Shown: in pieces, positions 28,520 to 36,577 of the stretch
Position numbering within the stretch: the first letter of the stretch is position 1
Layout of the letters: every line of letters starts with the position of its first letter
Assembly (NCBI GenBank): GCA_035506575.1
Contig: DATJPD010000174.1
Location: forward strand, 62,001-126,000
Reading direction: 5' to 3'
Origin: DATJPD01 sp035506575
Lineage (GTDB): Bacteria; Pseudomonadota; Alphaproteobacteria; CACIAM-22H2
Length of the DNA: 64,000 nucleotides
Program-made: the position numbers and the translations under genes
The notes under the pieces: model-generated
Database searches by the model: none
Told to the model about the DNA's origin: nothing
Seen by the model: only the letters and a program-made list of their open reading frames with translations

Positions 28520-29743
28520 CTACGCGGCCGCCTCGATGTGCTCGGGCCGCACGCCGAGCCCGAGCAGGCGGGCAGGGATACGGCGCAGCACCGGGTACCG
28601 TGCCAAGAGGCGCAAGGGGAGCGGCGGCGCGGTGTCATCGTCGCCCGGCCCACGCTCCAGCACTGACGAGATGACCCTGTTCTGAATCGTCAGCTGCAAG
28701 CGCTGCGTGACGCGTGTCGGAAATTCCCGGCGCAGCTGCACGTGGTGGAGGAGCTCGTCGGTCACTCTCCGCTCGCGCAGGGGGCGGGCGAGGATATTGG
28801 CGGCCGCCACCGCATCCTGCACCGCAAGGTTGATGCCGGTCCCGCCGATCGGCGACATCGCATGCGCCGCATCGCCGATGCACAGCAGTCCAGGCCGATG
28901 CCAACGGCGCAACCTGTCGACCGTCACGGTCAGCAGCTTGAGGTCGTCCCAGCCGCGGATTTCACCCGTGCGGCCGGCGATCACGGGTGCCATTCGGGCC
29001 AGGGCCTCGCGCACTGCCTGGATGCCGGTTTGCTGCAGCCGATCGATCGAGCCCTTCGGAATCACGTATCCGCACTGCCAGGTATCGCCGCGGTCGATGA
29101 GCACGAGGATATGGCCCGAGCGGAAGATGCCGAGCGGCTCGCGCGGATCATCCGGATGGCGGGACAGGAGGAACCACAGCACGTCCATAGGCGCGCCGAG
29201 CTCATCCACGGCAAGACCCGCGGCGCGCCGGACGGTGGAGTGGCGTCCGTCCGCGCCGATCACGAGATCGGCGCGGATTTCAACGTCACCCTCGGGGCCC
29301 GTCGCACGCACGCCGGCTATGCGACCATCCTGTTCGATGAGACCCGTCGTTTCCAGTCGCCGGTGCAGAGAAAAGCCCGGAAGTAAGGCTGCTTGCTTGG
29401 CGATGAAATCCAGAAAGTCCCATTGCGGCATGAACACGATGAAGCGGCACTGCGTCGGCAGATGCGAAAAATCGGCGATTTCGATCGTCTCGCGGCCGAC
29501 CTGGCCGCGCAGGGCATGGGCTTCCTGATGCGGTAGCTTGAGGAACTCGCCCAAGAGACCGAGCTCGTGCATGAGTTCGAGCGTCGACGGATGGATCGTG
29601 TCGCCGCGGAAGTCGCGCAGGAAGTCGCCATGCTTTTCCAGGACCGCGACCTCGACCCCGGCGCGCGCCAAGAGAAACCCGGCCATCATTCCGGCCGGCC
29701 CGCCTCCGACGATGCAGCAGGTTGTCGAAAGCCTCTGGTCCAT
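28520..29743 (-). CDS. FAD-dependent aromatic monooxygenase/hydroxylase
   Basis: The 407-residue product is a class A flavin monooxygenase. The N-terminal Rossmann motif CCIVGGGPAGMMAGFLLARAG binds FAD, and the later motifs VIGADGRHSTVR (DG) and LCIGDAAHAMSPIGGTGIN (GD) are conserved. ATG at 29743 follows GGAGG. These enzymes hydroxylate aromatics or related ring compounds with NADPH and O2. The substrate is unknown. Its neighbours do not form an obvious pathway. Confidence 0.9.
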   Translation of the reverse strand: MDQRLSTTCCIVGGGPAGMMAGFLLARAGVEVAVLEKHGDFLRDFRGDTIHPSTLELMHELGLLGEFLKLPHQEAHALRGQVGRETIEIADFSHLPTQCRFIVFMPQWDFLDFIAKQAALLPGFSLHRRLETTGLIEQDGRIAGVRATGPEGDVEIRADLVIGADGRHSTVRRAAGLAVDELGAPMDVLWFLLSRHPDDPREPLGIFRSGHILVLIDRGDTWQCGYVIPKGSIDRLQQTGIQAVREALARMAPVIAGRTGEIRGWDDLKLLTVTVDRLRRWHRPGLLCIGDAAHAMSPIGGTGINLAVQDAVAAANILARPLRERRVTDELLHHVQLRREFPTRVTQRLQLTIQNRVISSVLERGPGDDDTAPPLPLRLLARYPVLRRIPARLLGLGVRPEHIEAAA

Positions 29744-29992
29744 GTCCGACCTCCATCGCGGGGCAGCCGTTCGGACAGCCAAAGCAATATATAAGCGTCC
29801 CCCCGCCGGCGGACAGGTCTCGATGAGTTATTGCGCCGGGTGGATAGTCCGTAGCGCGCGGCGGACCAGGACCGCGCCCTGCTCGGTACGGCCGCTCCGG
29901 CACAGGGCCACGGCTCGCGCGACTCGCCGGCGGCACGATGGCCGCTCAAGCCAGCGGCAGTTTGCCGAGCAAAGCGGCAGCGGCGATGCGCG

Positions 29993-30454
29993 TCAGCTCT
30001 GGAATATGCCGACGAGTTCCGTCTCGTCCAGCCTGTGGCTGCGTGCCGCGTTGAGCACGTCCTCGGCGTTGGCGGTCGGCGGCAGGTCGAGGCTCGGGAC
30101 ATCGAGGGCAATCAGCCGGAAGTGATAATGATGCGGTCCATGCCCCTTCGGCGGCTGCGGGCCATCGTAGCGCGGATAGCCGAAATCGTTGACCCCGTAG
30201 CCAAGGTGATCCGCCTTGGTGCTCGACAGGCCCTCGCGGAGTGCTGTCTGCGTCGGCTTGATGTTGTAGACGGCCCAGTGGCGGAACGTCCCGGACGGCG
30301 CGTCGGGATCTTCGATCACCAGGGCGAGGCTGCGGGTGTCCTTCGGCACGTCGCGCCACTGCAGCGGCGGCGATAGATTCTCCCCATCGCGGGTATATTT
30401 GGGCGGAATGCGGCCGCCGCTTTCGAAGGCCGGGCTGATGATCGAAAAGGACAT
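29993..30454 (-). CDS. YbhB/YbcL-family PEBP-like protein (cytoplasmic)
   Basis: The 153-residue protein matches bacterial phosphatidylethanolamine-binding-like proteins: FESGGRIPPKYTRDGENLSPPLQW, the pocket motif DPDAPSGTFRHWAVYNI, and YDGPQPPKGHGPHHYHFRL. It has no signal peptide, unlike a related gene at 34 kb. Function in bacteria is unclear. ATG follows GGGAGCGG. It precedes the TauE/SafE permease gene on the strand, which lies upstream by 71 bp. Confidence 0.9.
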   Translation of the reverse strand: MSFSIISPAFESGGRIPPKYTRDGENLSPPLQWRDVPKDTRSLALVIEDPDAPSGTFRHWAVYNIKPTQTALREGLSSTKADHLGYGVNDFGYPRYDGPQPPKGHGPHHYHFRLIALDVPSLDLPPTANAEDVLNAARSHRLDETELVGIFQS

Positions 30455-30525
30455 GGTCCGCTCCCGTCGCAGAGGTGGCGAAGAGAGAACGGCCGGGTAT
30501 GGCCGCAGTTCCGCGGGTCACCGGA

Positions 30526-31287
30526 TCAGAGCGTGAAGCCCAGGCCGGTGCGGATCATGTTGGCGCCGGTGACCACGACGGTCAGCAGGACCGCGAGGCG
30601 GAAGCGATCGGCGTTCAACAGGTTGCGCAGCCGCTGGCCGACCAGCATGCCGCCATAGACGGGGATGATCCCCAGGGCCGAGACGAGCAGGTCGCCCGCG
30701 CTCGCGGTCCCGTGCGCGGCACCGCTGATCATCAGGAGCGCGCCCGCGGTCGTGTAAAGAATCGAGATGCCCTTGACGAACACGTTCGGCGGAAGGTTGA
30801 GCCCGACGACGAACAAGGTCAGGACCGGGCCGAACAAGGTCGACATGCCGCCGATGAGGCCCGCGGCGAGACCGACCGGGGGGCCGAGCCAGCGCTCGAG
30901 CGCCGGCGGGATCACGAGGCGCGGCTGCAATAGGCCGATGGTCCCGAAGGTCACCGTGAAGGCGCCGACCGCGAGCAACAGGACCCGCGGATCGAGGGCC
31001 GCGAGCAGCGCCGTGCCGAAATAGGTCCCGATCGCGAGCGGGATCTGGATGGGCAGAAACCGGCGCAGGATCGCGAGCGTGTCCGGCCCCTCGACCGCCT
31101 GCACGAGGTTGCTCAGCATGATCGGCACGGCCAGCAGATTGACCGCGGTCTGCACGTCCACGGCCAGCATCAGGAGCGGCAGGCCGACCAACGGCAGGCC
31201 GATGCTGATCAGCCCTTTGACTGTGCCGCCCGCGGCGAGGGCCAGAGTGCAGGCGAGGATGGTGGGCAGGGCGGCGGCGGACAGCAT
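30526..31287 (-). CDS. TauE/SafE-family anion permease
   Basis: The 253-residue integral membrane protein has about eight hydrophobic segments and duplicated halves with the characteristic GTVKGLISIGLPLVGLPLL and AAGLIGGMSTLFGPVLTLFV blocks (the TauE G-x-x-S/T pattern). It likely moves sulfite, sulfonates or other organic anions; direction and substrate are unknown. It is divergent from the Rieske dioxygenase gene (79-bp gap), so the two may share a pathway. Confidence 0.88.
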   Translation of the reverse strand: MLSAAALPTILACTLALAAGGTVKGLISIGLPLVGLPLLMLAVDVQTAVNLLAVPIMLSNLVQAVEGPDTLAILRRFLPIQIPLAIGTYFGTALLAALDPRVLLLAVGAFTVTFGTIGLLQPRLVIPPALERWLGPPVGLAAGLIGGMSTLFGPVLTLFVVGLNLPPNVFVKGISILYTTAGALLMISGAAHGTASAGDLLVSALGIIPVYGGMLVGQRLRNLLNADRFRLAVLLTVVVTGANMIRTGLGFTL

Positions 31288-31366
31288 GAGGGCGGTCCTT
31301 ATACCGCGCCCATCGTGCTAAGGCATCGAAATTGACCGGCTTTTCTGCGGGTGATCTACTGGCGCC

Positions 31367-32683
31367 ATGAACTCGTTGAACGTGCCGAAATTCTCCGACC
31401 TCGTCCGCCCCGACCGCGTCCATCGCGCGCTCTACACCGACCCGATGCTGTTCGAGCTCGAGATGGACCGGCTGTTCGGCCGCGCCTGGCTCGTGCTCGG
31501 CCATGAAAGCCAGGTCAAGGCGCCGGGCGACTTCTTCACCACGCGGATGGCGCGCCAGCCGGTGCTCGTGACGCGCGACGACGGCGGTGCGATCCGGGTG
31601 CTGGTCAACCGCTGTCCGCATCGGGGGGCGGTCGTCTGCACCGAGGAGCGCGGCCACACGCCGCATTTCCAGTGCGGCTATCACGGCTGGACGTTCGCGT
31701 GCGACGGGGCGCTCAAGCACGTGCCGATGGCGAATGCCTATCCCGAGGACCCGCGCGGCCTGGGTCTCAAGCTGGCGCCGGTGCCCCGCGTCGCCGTCTA
31801 TCGCGGGTTCATCTTTGGCAGCCTGGCCTCGACCGGCCCCGAGCTGCTCGACTTCCTCGGCTATATGCGCACCTCGTTCGACGACATGATCGATCGCGCG
31901 CCTGACGGCGAGATCGAGGTGGCCGGCGGCGTGTTCAAGCACGCATATGACGGCAACTGGAAGCTGATGCTGGAGAACCACAACGACACGTATCACCCCG
32001 CGCACGTCCATGCGTCGTCGATCTACGCAGCCAAGGAGCAGCCGGACGACACGCCGACAACGGGTGCGGGCGAGATCGCGGTCCGCCAGATGCGCCAGAA
32101 CGGCGTGCCGCCGGACGTGTGGGACGGGCTCGGCCTGTGGACGGCGGCGTACGGCCACAGCCTGATGGGCGACTATCACGACGACAAGCGCCTCGTCGCG
32201 GCGCTCAAGGATCCGACTTTCGCCCAGTATCGATCCGCCCTCGAACGGCGCCACGGGGCGAAGCGCACCGATGAGATCCTCGGTGTCGCGCGCTTCAATA
32301 CCGTCGTCTACCCGAACTGCACGTTCATGAGCCAGTTCCGTCAGCTGCGCATTTTGCACCCGGTCGCGGTCGACCGGACGGTCGTCTACACGTATTCGTT
32401 CCGCCTCAAAGGAGCACCGCCCCAGATGTTCCGCGATACGGTCGCGTTCGCCAACGTGGTGAATGGCACCGGCTCGCCGGTGCTCACCGACGACCTCGAG
32501 CTCTACGCACGCGTGCAGCAGGGCCTGCTGACCCAGGCCAATGACTGGGTCTATCTCGGCCGCGGCTTCGGCGGCGACGTGCCCGATCGCGACAAGACGA
32601 GCCGCGGCAGCCTCGGCACCAGCGAGATCCACATCCGCAACCAGTTCGCGGCCTGGGCGCAGTACATGGCGCAGGCCCAGTGA
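31367..32683 (+). CDS. Rieske aromatic ring-hydroxylating dioxygenase, alpha subunit
   Basis: The 438-residue oxygenase subunit holds the Rieske [2Fe-2S] ligands C83-x-H85 and C103-x2-H106 (CPHRGAVVC … CGYHGW), then the mononuclear iron site NDTYHPAHVH with D207, H210 and H215. This layout matches benzoate/biphenyl/toluate-type dioxygenase alpha subunits. It needs a separate ferredoxin and reductase, neither of which is adjacent. Substrate is unknown. Stop and next start overlap (TGATG), coupling it to the beta subunit. Confidence 0.94.
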   Translation: MNSLNVPKFSDLVRPDRVHRALYTDPMLFELEMDRLFGRAWLVLGHESQVKAPGDFFTTRMARQPVLVTRDDGGAIRVLVNRCPHRGAVVCTEERGHTPHFQCGYHGWTFACDGALKHVPMANAYPEDPRGLGLKLAPVPRVAVYRGFIFGSLASTGPELLDFLGYMRTSFDDMIDRAPDGEIEVAGGVFKHAYDGNWKLMLENHNDTYHPAHVHASSIYAAKEQPDDTPTTGAGEIAVRQMRQNGVPPDVWDGLGLWTAAYGHSLMGDYHDDKRLVAALKDPTFAQYRSALERRHGAKRTDEILGVARFNTVVYPNCTFMSQFRQLRILHPVAVDRTVVYTYSFRLKGAPPQMFRDTVAFANVVNGTGSPVLTDDLELYARVQQGLLTQANDWVYLGRGFGGDVPDRDKTSRGSLGTSEIHIRNQFAAWAQYMAQAQ

Positions 32684-33165
32684 TGGCAACCGCACCCGAC
32701 CTGCGCGAGATCGAGCAGTTCCTCCATCTCGAGGCGCGGCTTCTTGATGAGAACCGCTACGACGAGTGGCTCGACCTCTACACCGACACGGCGACGTACT
32801 GGGTGCCGCTCGAGCGCGGACAGAAGGACCCCTACGAGACCTCGTCGCTGATCTTCGACGACCGCAAGCTGATGGAAGCGCGAGTGCGGCAGTTCCACCA
32901 TCCGCGCCGCCACGCGCAGACGCCGGCGTCGCGCACCTGCCACATGCTGGGGCACATTGAGCCTCTGGACGGCGATTCCGGGGATGCGATCCGCGTGCGC
33001 TCGAACTTCATTCTGGTCGAGTTCCGGGCCGACCGGCAGTTCATCTACGGCGGCGCCTGCGAGCACCGGCTGGTGCGTGCAGGCGCGGGCTACAAGATCG
33101 CCGCGAAGCGGATAGATCTCATCAATTCCGAGGGCGTTCTCGACGGCATCTCAATCTTGCTCTGA
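32683..33165 (+). CDS. Ring-hydroxylating dioxygenase beta subunit
   Basis: The 160-residue protein is a cone-fold (SnoaL-like) beta subunit: LREIEQFLHLEARLLDENRYDEWLDLY, WVPLERGQ and CHMLGHIEPL near the interface. It stabilises the alpha subunit and helps shape the active site. Its ATG overlaps the alpha stop, so the two are translationally coupled. It lies 23 bp before a FlK-like thioesterase, suggesting a three-gene unit. Confidence 0.92.
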   Translation: MATAPDLREIEQFLHLEARLLDENRYDEWLDLYTDTATYWVPLERGQKDPYETSSLIFDDRKLMEARVRQFHHPRRHAQTPASRTCHMLGHIEPLDGDSGDAIRVRSNFILVEFRADRQFIYGGACEHRLVRAGAGYKIAAKRIDLINSEGVLDGISILL

Positions 33166-33188
33166 GATGGGGGAAAGGCAGAAGGGTC

Positions 33189-33593
33189 ATGCGCGACATA
33201 CCAATCGGTACCAAGGGCGAGTTCACGCTCGTCGTGAAGCCTGAGCACCTCGCCGACCGCTTCAAGGACACGATGCTGCCGCCGGTGCTCGCGACCCCCG
33301 TGATGATCATGATCATGGAGAACGCAGCGCTCAACGCCATCAAGCCGTATTTCGACAAGGGCGAGACCGCGGTCGGCTCGCGGGTCGACGTCATCCACCT
33401 CGCCGCCACGCCGGCCGGCCGCAAGGTGAAGGGCAAGGCCGAGGTGGTCCGGGTCGACGGGCGGCGTATCGAGTTCAAGGTCCGCGCCACCGATGCGGGC
33501 GAGGAGATCGGGATCGGCACGCATGAGCGCATGGTCATCGACATCGCCAAATTCAGCGACCGGCTGGCGAAGAAATACGGTGCCTCGAACTAA
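33189..33593 (+). CDS. FlK-like hotdog thioesterase
   Basis: The 134-residue protein aligns with the fluoroacetyl-CoA thioesterase FlK family. The catalytic triad spacing matches exactly: T36, E44 and H70 here for T42, E50 and H76 of FlK, and the GIGTHERMVI C-terminal motif is conserved. Family members hydrolyse acyl-CoA thioesters; the FlK specificity itself cannot be assumed. Its position after a Rieske dioxygenase pair suggests release of a CoA product or detoxification. The ATG at 33189 is preceded by GGGGGAAAGG. Confidence 0.85.
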   Translation: MRDIPIGTKGEFTLVVKPEHLADRFKDTMLPPVLATPVMIMIMENAALNAIKPYFDKGETAVGSRVDVIHLAATPAGRKVKGKAEVVRVDGRRIEFKVRATDAGEEIGIGTHERMVIDIAKFSDRLAKKYGASN

Positions 33594-33654
33594 CCGCTTG
33601 GTCAGGACCGCCGCCGCCTAAGATCGGCCGATCAAGGCCGACAGGGAGCCCGTC

Positions 33655-33851
33655 ATGGCAGGCCGGTTCGAAGGTCATTGCTGGAAAGACGTCGTCTCGC
33701 CGGACGTCCTCGAGATCTACAGCCGCTATGATCTGCCGCGCCCGCGCCCGCTCGCGATCGAGCGCGGGGCCGGGGTCGTGCGCATCGTCACCACATCTGG
33801 AACCTGATCGAGGAGGACGTGCGTGAGTCCGTCCTCCACGAGAACGCCTGA
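33655..33851 (+). pseudogene. Possible truncated isochorismatase-like remnant
   Basis: An ATG frame behind GGGAG encodes about 50 residues starting MAGRFEGHCWKDVVSPDVLE, then ends at TGA 33805-33807. The beginning resembles N-termini of isochorismatase-like hydrolases, but no catalytic Asp/Lys/Cys set follows. A second frame, shifted by one base, carries on as HHIWNLIEEDVRESVLHENA to a stop at 33849-33851. The two together look like a gene with an internal deletion and frameshift. It could also be a real short gene; the isochorismatase likeness is tentative. Confidence 0.4.
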
Positions 33852-33856
33852 CATCC

Positions 33857-33892
33857 GAAGAAAAACGGCGCACATGCATCCGCGTGTGCGCC
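33857..33892 (-). terminator. Intrinsic terminator, reading leftward
   Basis: Read on the minus strand, an 11-bp GC-rich hairpin with tetraloop is followed by GTTTTTCTT, a convincing rho-independent terminator. It lies about 115 bp after the PEBP gene stop codon and forms the last hairpin of copy A of the repeat element. Confidence 0.65.
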
Positions 33893-33978
33893 AAGAAGTG
33901 GTTCAGCAGGTAGACCGCGCGGGGTGGGTCACCCGAACGCGCGGATGTGCATTCGCCCGCGAGCGCTTAGGGTTGGCG
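33861..33978. repeat. Dispersed three-hairpin element, copy A
   Basis: This 118-bp intergenic element matches copy B at 57512-57630. Shared parts are an A-rich start, AGAAGTGG at 33894-33901, GTCACCCG at 33929-33936, the loop GGAT at 33943-33946, and GGGTTGGCG at 33970-33978. Hairpin 1 (33867-33892, 11-bp stem) and hairpin 2 (33934-33955, 9-bp stem) and hairpin 3 (33963-33990 approximately) keep their pairing while stem bases differ between copies. That pattern fits selection on structure. Whether it is an RNA gene, a 3'-UTR module or a mobile palindromic repeat is not decided here. Confidence 0.6.
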
Positions 33979-34005
33979 TGGTGGCTAAACGCGAGCGGGC
34001 CAGTG

Positions 34006-34584
34006 TTAATGTCCGAACCGTGCGACCATGGTCGTCGCCCCCAACACGTGGCCGTTGAGGGCCGCCGCGAGCTCGTCCTTGGTCATCCCGGCCTGCAACG
34101 TCCCGGGTGCGATGTCGCTGGCGACCAGCGTGATGACGTAGGGATGCGGCTTGTCGCCGAACGGCGGGCAGGGGCCGAAATAGGTCGTCAGGCCGGGCGT
34201 GTTCTTGCCGCCCTTGAAGTCGTTCGACGGCTGGCTGGCTTCACCTTCCTTCAGCGATGTCTTGGAGGCCGGGATGTCGTAGGCGACCCAGTGCACGACG
34301 CCGGCGCCGCCGCGCCCGGCGGGGTCGAACATGATGATCGCAAAGCTCTTGGTGTTCGCGGGGGCGTTCGTCCAGTTGAGCGGCGGCGAGACGTTGTCGC
34401 CGACGCAGTTCTTGTTCTGGTCGTTCTTGCCCGCGTATTTCTTCTTGAGCATCCCGAAGTCGCGCAGCGCGGGCGACGAGATGTTGAACACCTTCTTGGC
34501 GGCAGCGCTCGCTTGCGAGGCCGGCAACAGGCAGGCAGCGGCGACGGCGCCGGCCAGCACGACAAAAGATGCGCGATACGACAT
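34006..34584 (-). CDS. Secreted YbhB/YbcL-family PEBP-like protein
   Basis: The 192-residue product has a signal peptide (about 1-28, ending SQASAA) and a PEBP fold: GDNVSPPLNWTNAPANTKSFAIIM, DPAGRGGAGVVHWVAYDIPA and YFGPCPPFGDKPHPYVITL. It is paralogous to the signal-less protein at 30 kb. Two cysteines (CVGDN and GPCPP) could form a disulfide, as expected for a periplasmic protein. ATG at 34584 follows GGGAGG. Function is unknown for bacterial members. Confidence 0.9.
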   Translation of the reverse strand: MSYRASFVVLAGAVAAACLLPASQASAAAKKVFNISSPALRDFGMLKKKYAGKNDQNKNCVGDNVSPPLNWTNAPANTKSFAIIMFDPAGRGGAGVVHWVAYDIPASKTSLKEGEASQPSNDFKGGKNTPGLTTYFGPCPPFGDKPHPYVITLVASDIAPGTLQAGMTKDELAAALNGHVLGATTMVARFGH

Positions 34585-34663
34585 GATCTTAGGTCCTCCC
34601 CGGATTTTGAATTGTGGTGGTTGAGCGGAGGCGCTCAGCCTACCAGCTTTCCGCGAACCGGGG

Positions 34664-35680
34664 CTAGTCGGCGGCGCCCGGCGCCGGTGTCGCGCCGGCG
34701 AGCCACGCCTCGGCGGCGGCGCGCCCGCGGTCGCGCAAGCTCTGGATGAAGCGCCAGTCGTTGTTGTACTTGGCCAGCATTCCGGGGCTGTCCTCGCTCA
34801 GCTCGATCGTGTCGATCGCACGGCCGTCCTCGAGATCGCGCCATACGCTTGCGTTGGCACGGATCTGACCGAGCCGTGCCGCGATGTCGCGTGCGTTGCG
34901 CGGGATGCCGCGCCGGCGGCTCGGGTTCACCAGCACGAGCAGCAGCCGCGCGCGCCCGAGGAACTGCCGCAGCGGCACGATCGGCGGGTTCACCGTATAG
35001 CCGCCGTCCCAGTAGCTGCGGCCCTCGATCTCAACCGCCTGGAACAAATGCGGCAGGCAGGCCGAGGCGAGCACAGTGTCGAGCTGCAGCTCGGCGTTGG
35101 TGAAGATGCGCGGCCGCCCGGTCTCGACCTCGGTTGCCGAGACGAAGATCGGCGGCGCCTCGGCCCGCCGCAGCCGCTCGAAGTCGGTGAGCTCGGCCAG
35201 GATCGCGCGCAGCGGGTTGTGATTGAGCGGATTGAAATCGTACGGCGACACGAGGGCCGAGGCCATTTCCAGCGCCACGCTGGGATCGAACAACGCCCCC
35301 GGAGGGCTGCGCCATATCGACGGCAAGGCGCCGACGCGATGCCAGAAATGGTCGAGCGCTTCTTTGGCTCCGTCGCGCCCGCCGCGCATCCAGCCCGAGG
35401 CCAGGACCACCGCGTTCGCCGCACCCGCCGAGGCGCCGCTCAGGGCGTCGGGATGGAAGTCCGCGAGCTCGAGCAGCCGGTCGAGTACGCCCCAGGTGAA
35501 GGCGCCCAGGGCACCGCCGCCCTGGAGGGCGAGGGCGAAGCGGCCGTGTCGCCGGGCCACGGGCTCGGTGCGGCGCGCGATCGCGAGGGCGAAGCGGTGG
35601 ACGGCGGCGGCAGCCTGGCTGAGAGGAGCCGGCCAGGTAAAGGAAGGCGTTTCTGCAACGCACAACGATTCATGCTGCAT
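34664..35680 (-). CDS. Patatin-like phospholipase
   Basis: The 338-residue protein shows the patatin catalytic set: oxyanion motif QGGGALGAF, nucleophile S84 in GASAG and D225 in WDGG. It is a serine-aspartate dyad lipid acyl hydrolase, probably cytosolic, with no signal peptide. Related alphaproteobacterial proteins degrade membrane or storage lipids. The start codon region contains TGCTGCATTGCAC (plus strand), close to the CTGC-N3-GCAG type sequence reported for PhaR, the polyhydroxybutyrate repressor; this is suggestive only. It lies downstream of the inositol-phosphatase gene on the same strand. Confidence 0.9.
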   Translation of the reverse strand: MQHESLCVAETPSFTWPAPLSQAAAAVHRFALAIARRTEPVARRHGRFALALQGGGALGAFTWGVLDRLLELADFHPDALSGASAGAANAVVLASGWMRGGRDGAKEALDHFWHRVGALPSIWRSPPGALFDPSVALEMASALVSPYDFNPLNHNPLRAILAELTDFERLRRAEAPPIFVSATEVETGRPRIFTNAELQLDTVLASACLPHLFQAVEIEGRSYWDGGYTVNPPIVPLRQFLGRARLLLVLVNPSRRRGIPRNARDIAARLGQIRANASVWRDLEDGRAIDTIELSEDSPGMLAKYNNDWRFIQSLRDRGRAAAEAWLAGATPAPGAAD

Positions 35681-35745
35681 TGCACAAAGGTGGGATGTTT
35701 GGCCGCAGCGCGCAAGTTAAAATTAAAAAACGCGAGACGTGCCAG

Positions 35746-36534
35746 TTATTTAGGCAAGAGGCCGGTGGCCGGGGCGAGGGCGTCCTTGAGGCCCGGGGTA
35801 CACACGAGCACCCTGTTTCCCTGCTTCAAACCGTCATCGGCCAGGAAATCGAGCGCCCACCCGCCGGCCTCTTCGACCATCACCAGTCCGGCGAGTACGT
35901 CCCATGGCTGCATGTGCAATTCGCAATAGCCGTCCGACCGGCCAGCCGCGACATAGGCGAGTCCCAGGGCTCCCGAACCGCCGCGGCGGAAGCCGGCGCC
36001 GGTGGCGGTCACGCGTTGGAGCAGAGCCAGGTGATCGGTCATCGGCCGGCGCGCCGACCATCCGACTTCGATCATCGCCTGGCGGATATCGGTCGTGGCG
36101 CTCACGCGCATTGGATGCCCGTTCACGCTCGCGCCCCCGCCGCGCCGGGCCGCGAACAATTCACCCGACATCGGCGCATAGATGGCGCCCACCACCGGCC
36201 GTCCATCGCGCACGAACGCGATCGAGACACAGAAATGCGCGACACCGCGCGCAAAGTTGGCGGTGCCGTCGATCGGATCGATAACCCAGGTCGCCGCACT
36301 GTAGCGGCCGCCGCCTTCCTCGCCCACGCAGGTGTCGCCCGGAAAAGCTTCGGCGAGCCGCCCCGTGACCAGCCGTTCGATGGCGCCGTCGGCCTCGGTG
36401 AGGACGTCCTGGTGGCCCTTCAGCTGAAACGTTCCGGCTTCGCGGGTTTCGAAGAACCGGCGTGCCACGTCGCCGGCCTCGCGCGCGATGGCGCACGCGG
36501 CGAGATATCGGATGTCGAGCTCGTGATCTGTCAT
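35746..36534 (-). CDS. Inositol monophosphatase-family phosphatase
   Basis: The 262-residue enzyme carries the metal-binding motifs of the family: DVLTEADGAIE, the EE pair in GEEGGG, WVIDPIDGTANF (motif A) and QPWDVLAGLVMVEEAGG (motif B). It hydrolyses small phosphate esters such as inositol-1-phosphate, histidinol-phosphate or PAP, with Mg2+; the exact substrate cannot be read from the motifs. Its start codon overlaps the opposite-strand start region of the vWA gene by a CATG sequence. Confidence 0.93.
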   Translation of the reverse strand: MTDHELDIRYLAACAIAREAGDVARRFFETREAGTFQLKGHQDVLTEADGAIERLVTGRLAEAFPGDTCVGEEGGGRYSAATWVIDPIDGTANFARGVAHFCVSIAFVRDGRPVVGAIYAPMSGELFAARRGGGASVNGHPMRVSATTDIRQAMIEVGWSARRPMTDHLALLQRVTATGAGFRRGGSGALGLAYVAAGRSDGYCELHMQPWDVLAGLVMVEEAGGWALDFLADDGLKQGNRVLVCTPGLKDALAPATGLLPK

Positions 36535-36577
36535 GGGCCCATTTGATCCTGCCGGGGTGCCGCCGTCGAGTTACAAT

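Noticed and set aside
30518..32695. Long open frame on the minus strand opposite the Rieske alpha and permease genes
   Set aside because: It is opposite clear dioxygenase coding sequence, has no domain resemblance beyond the permease tail, and reflects high GC third-position bias.
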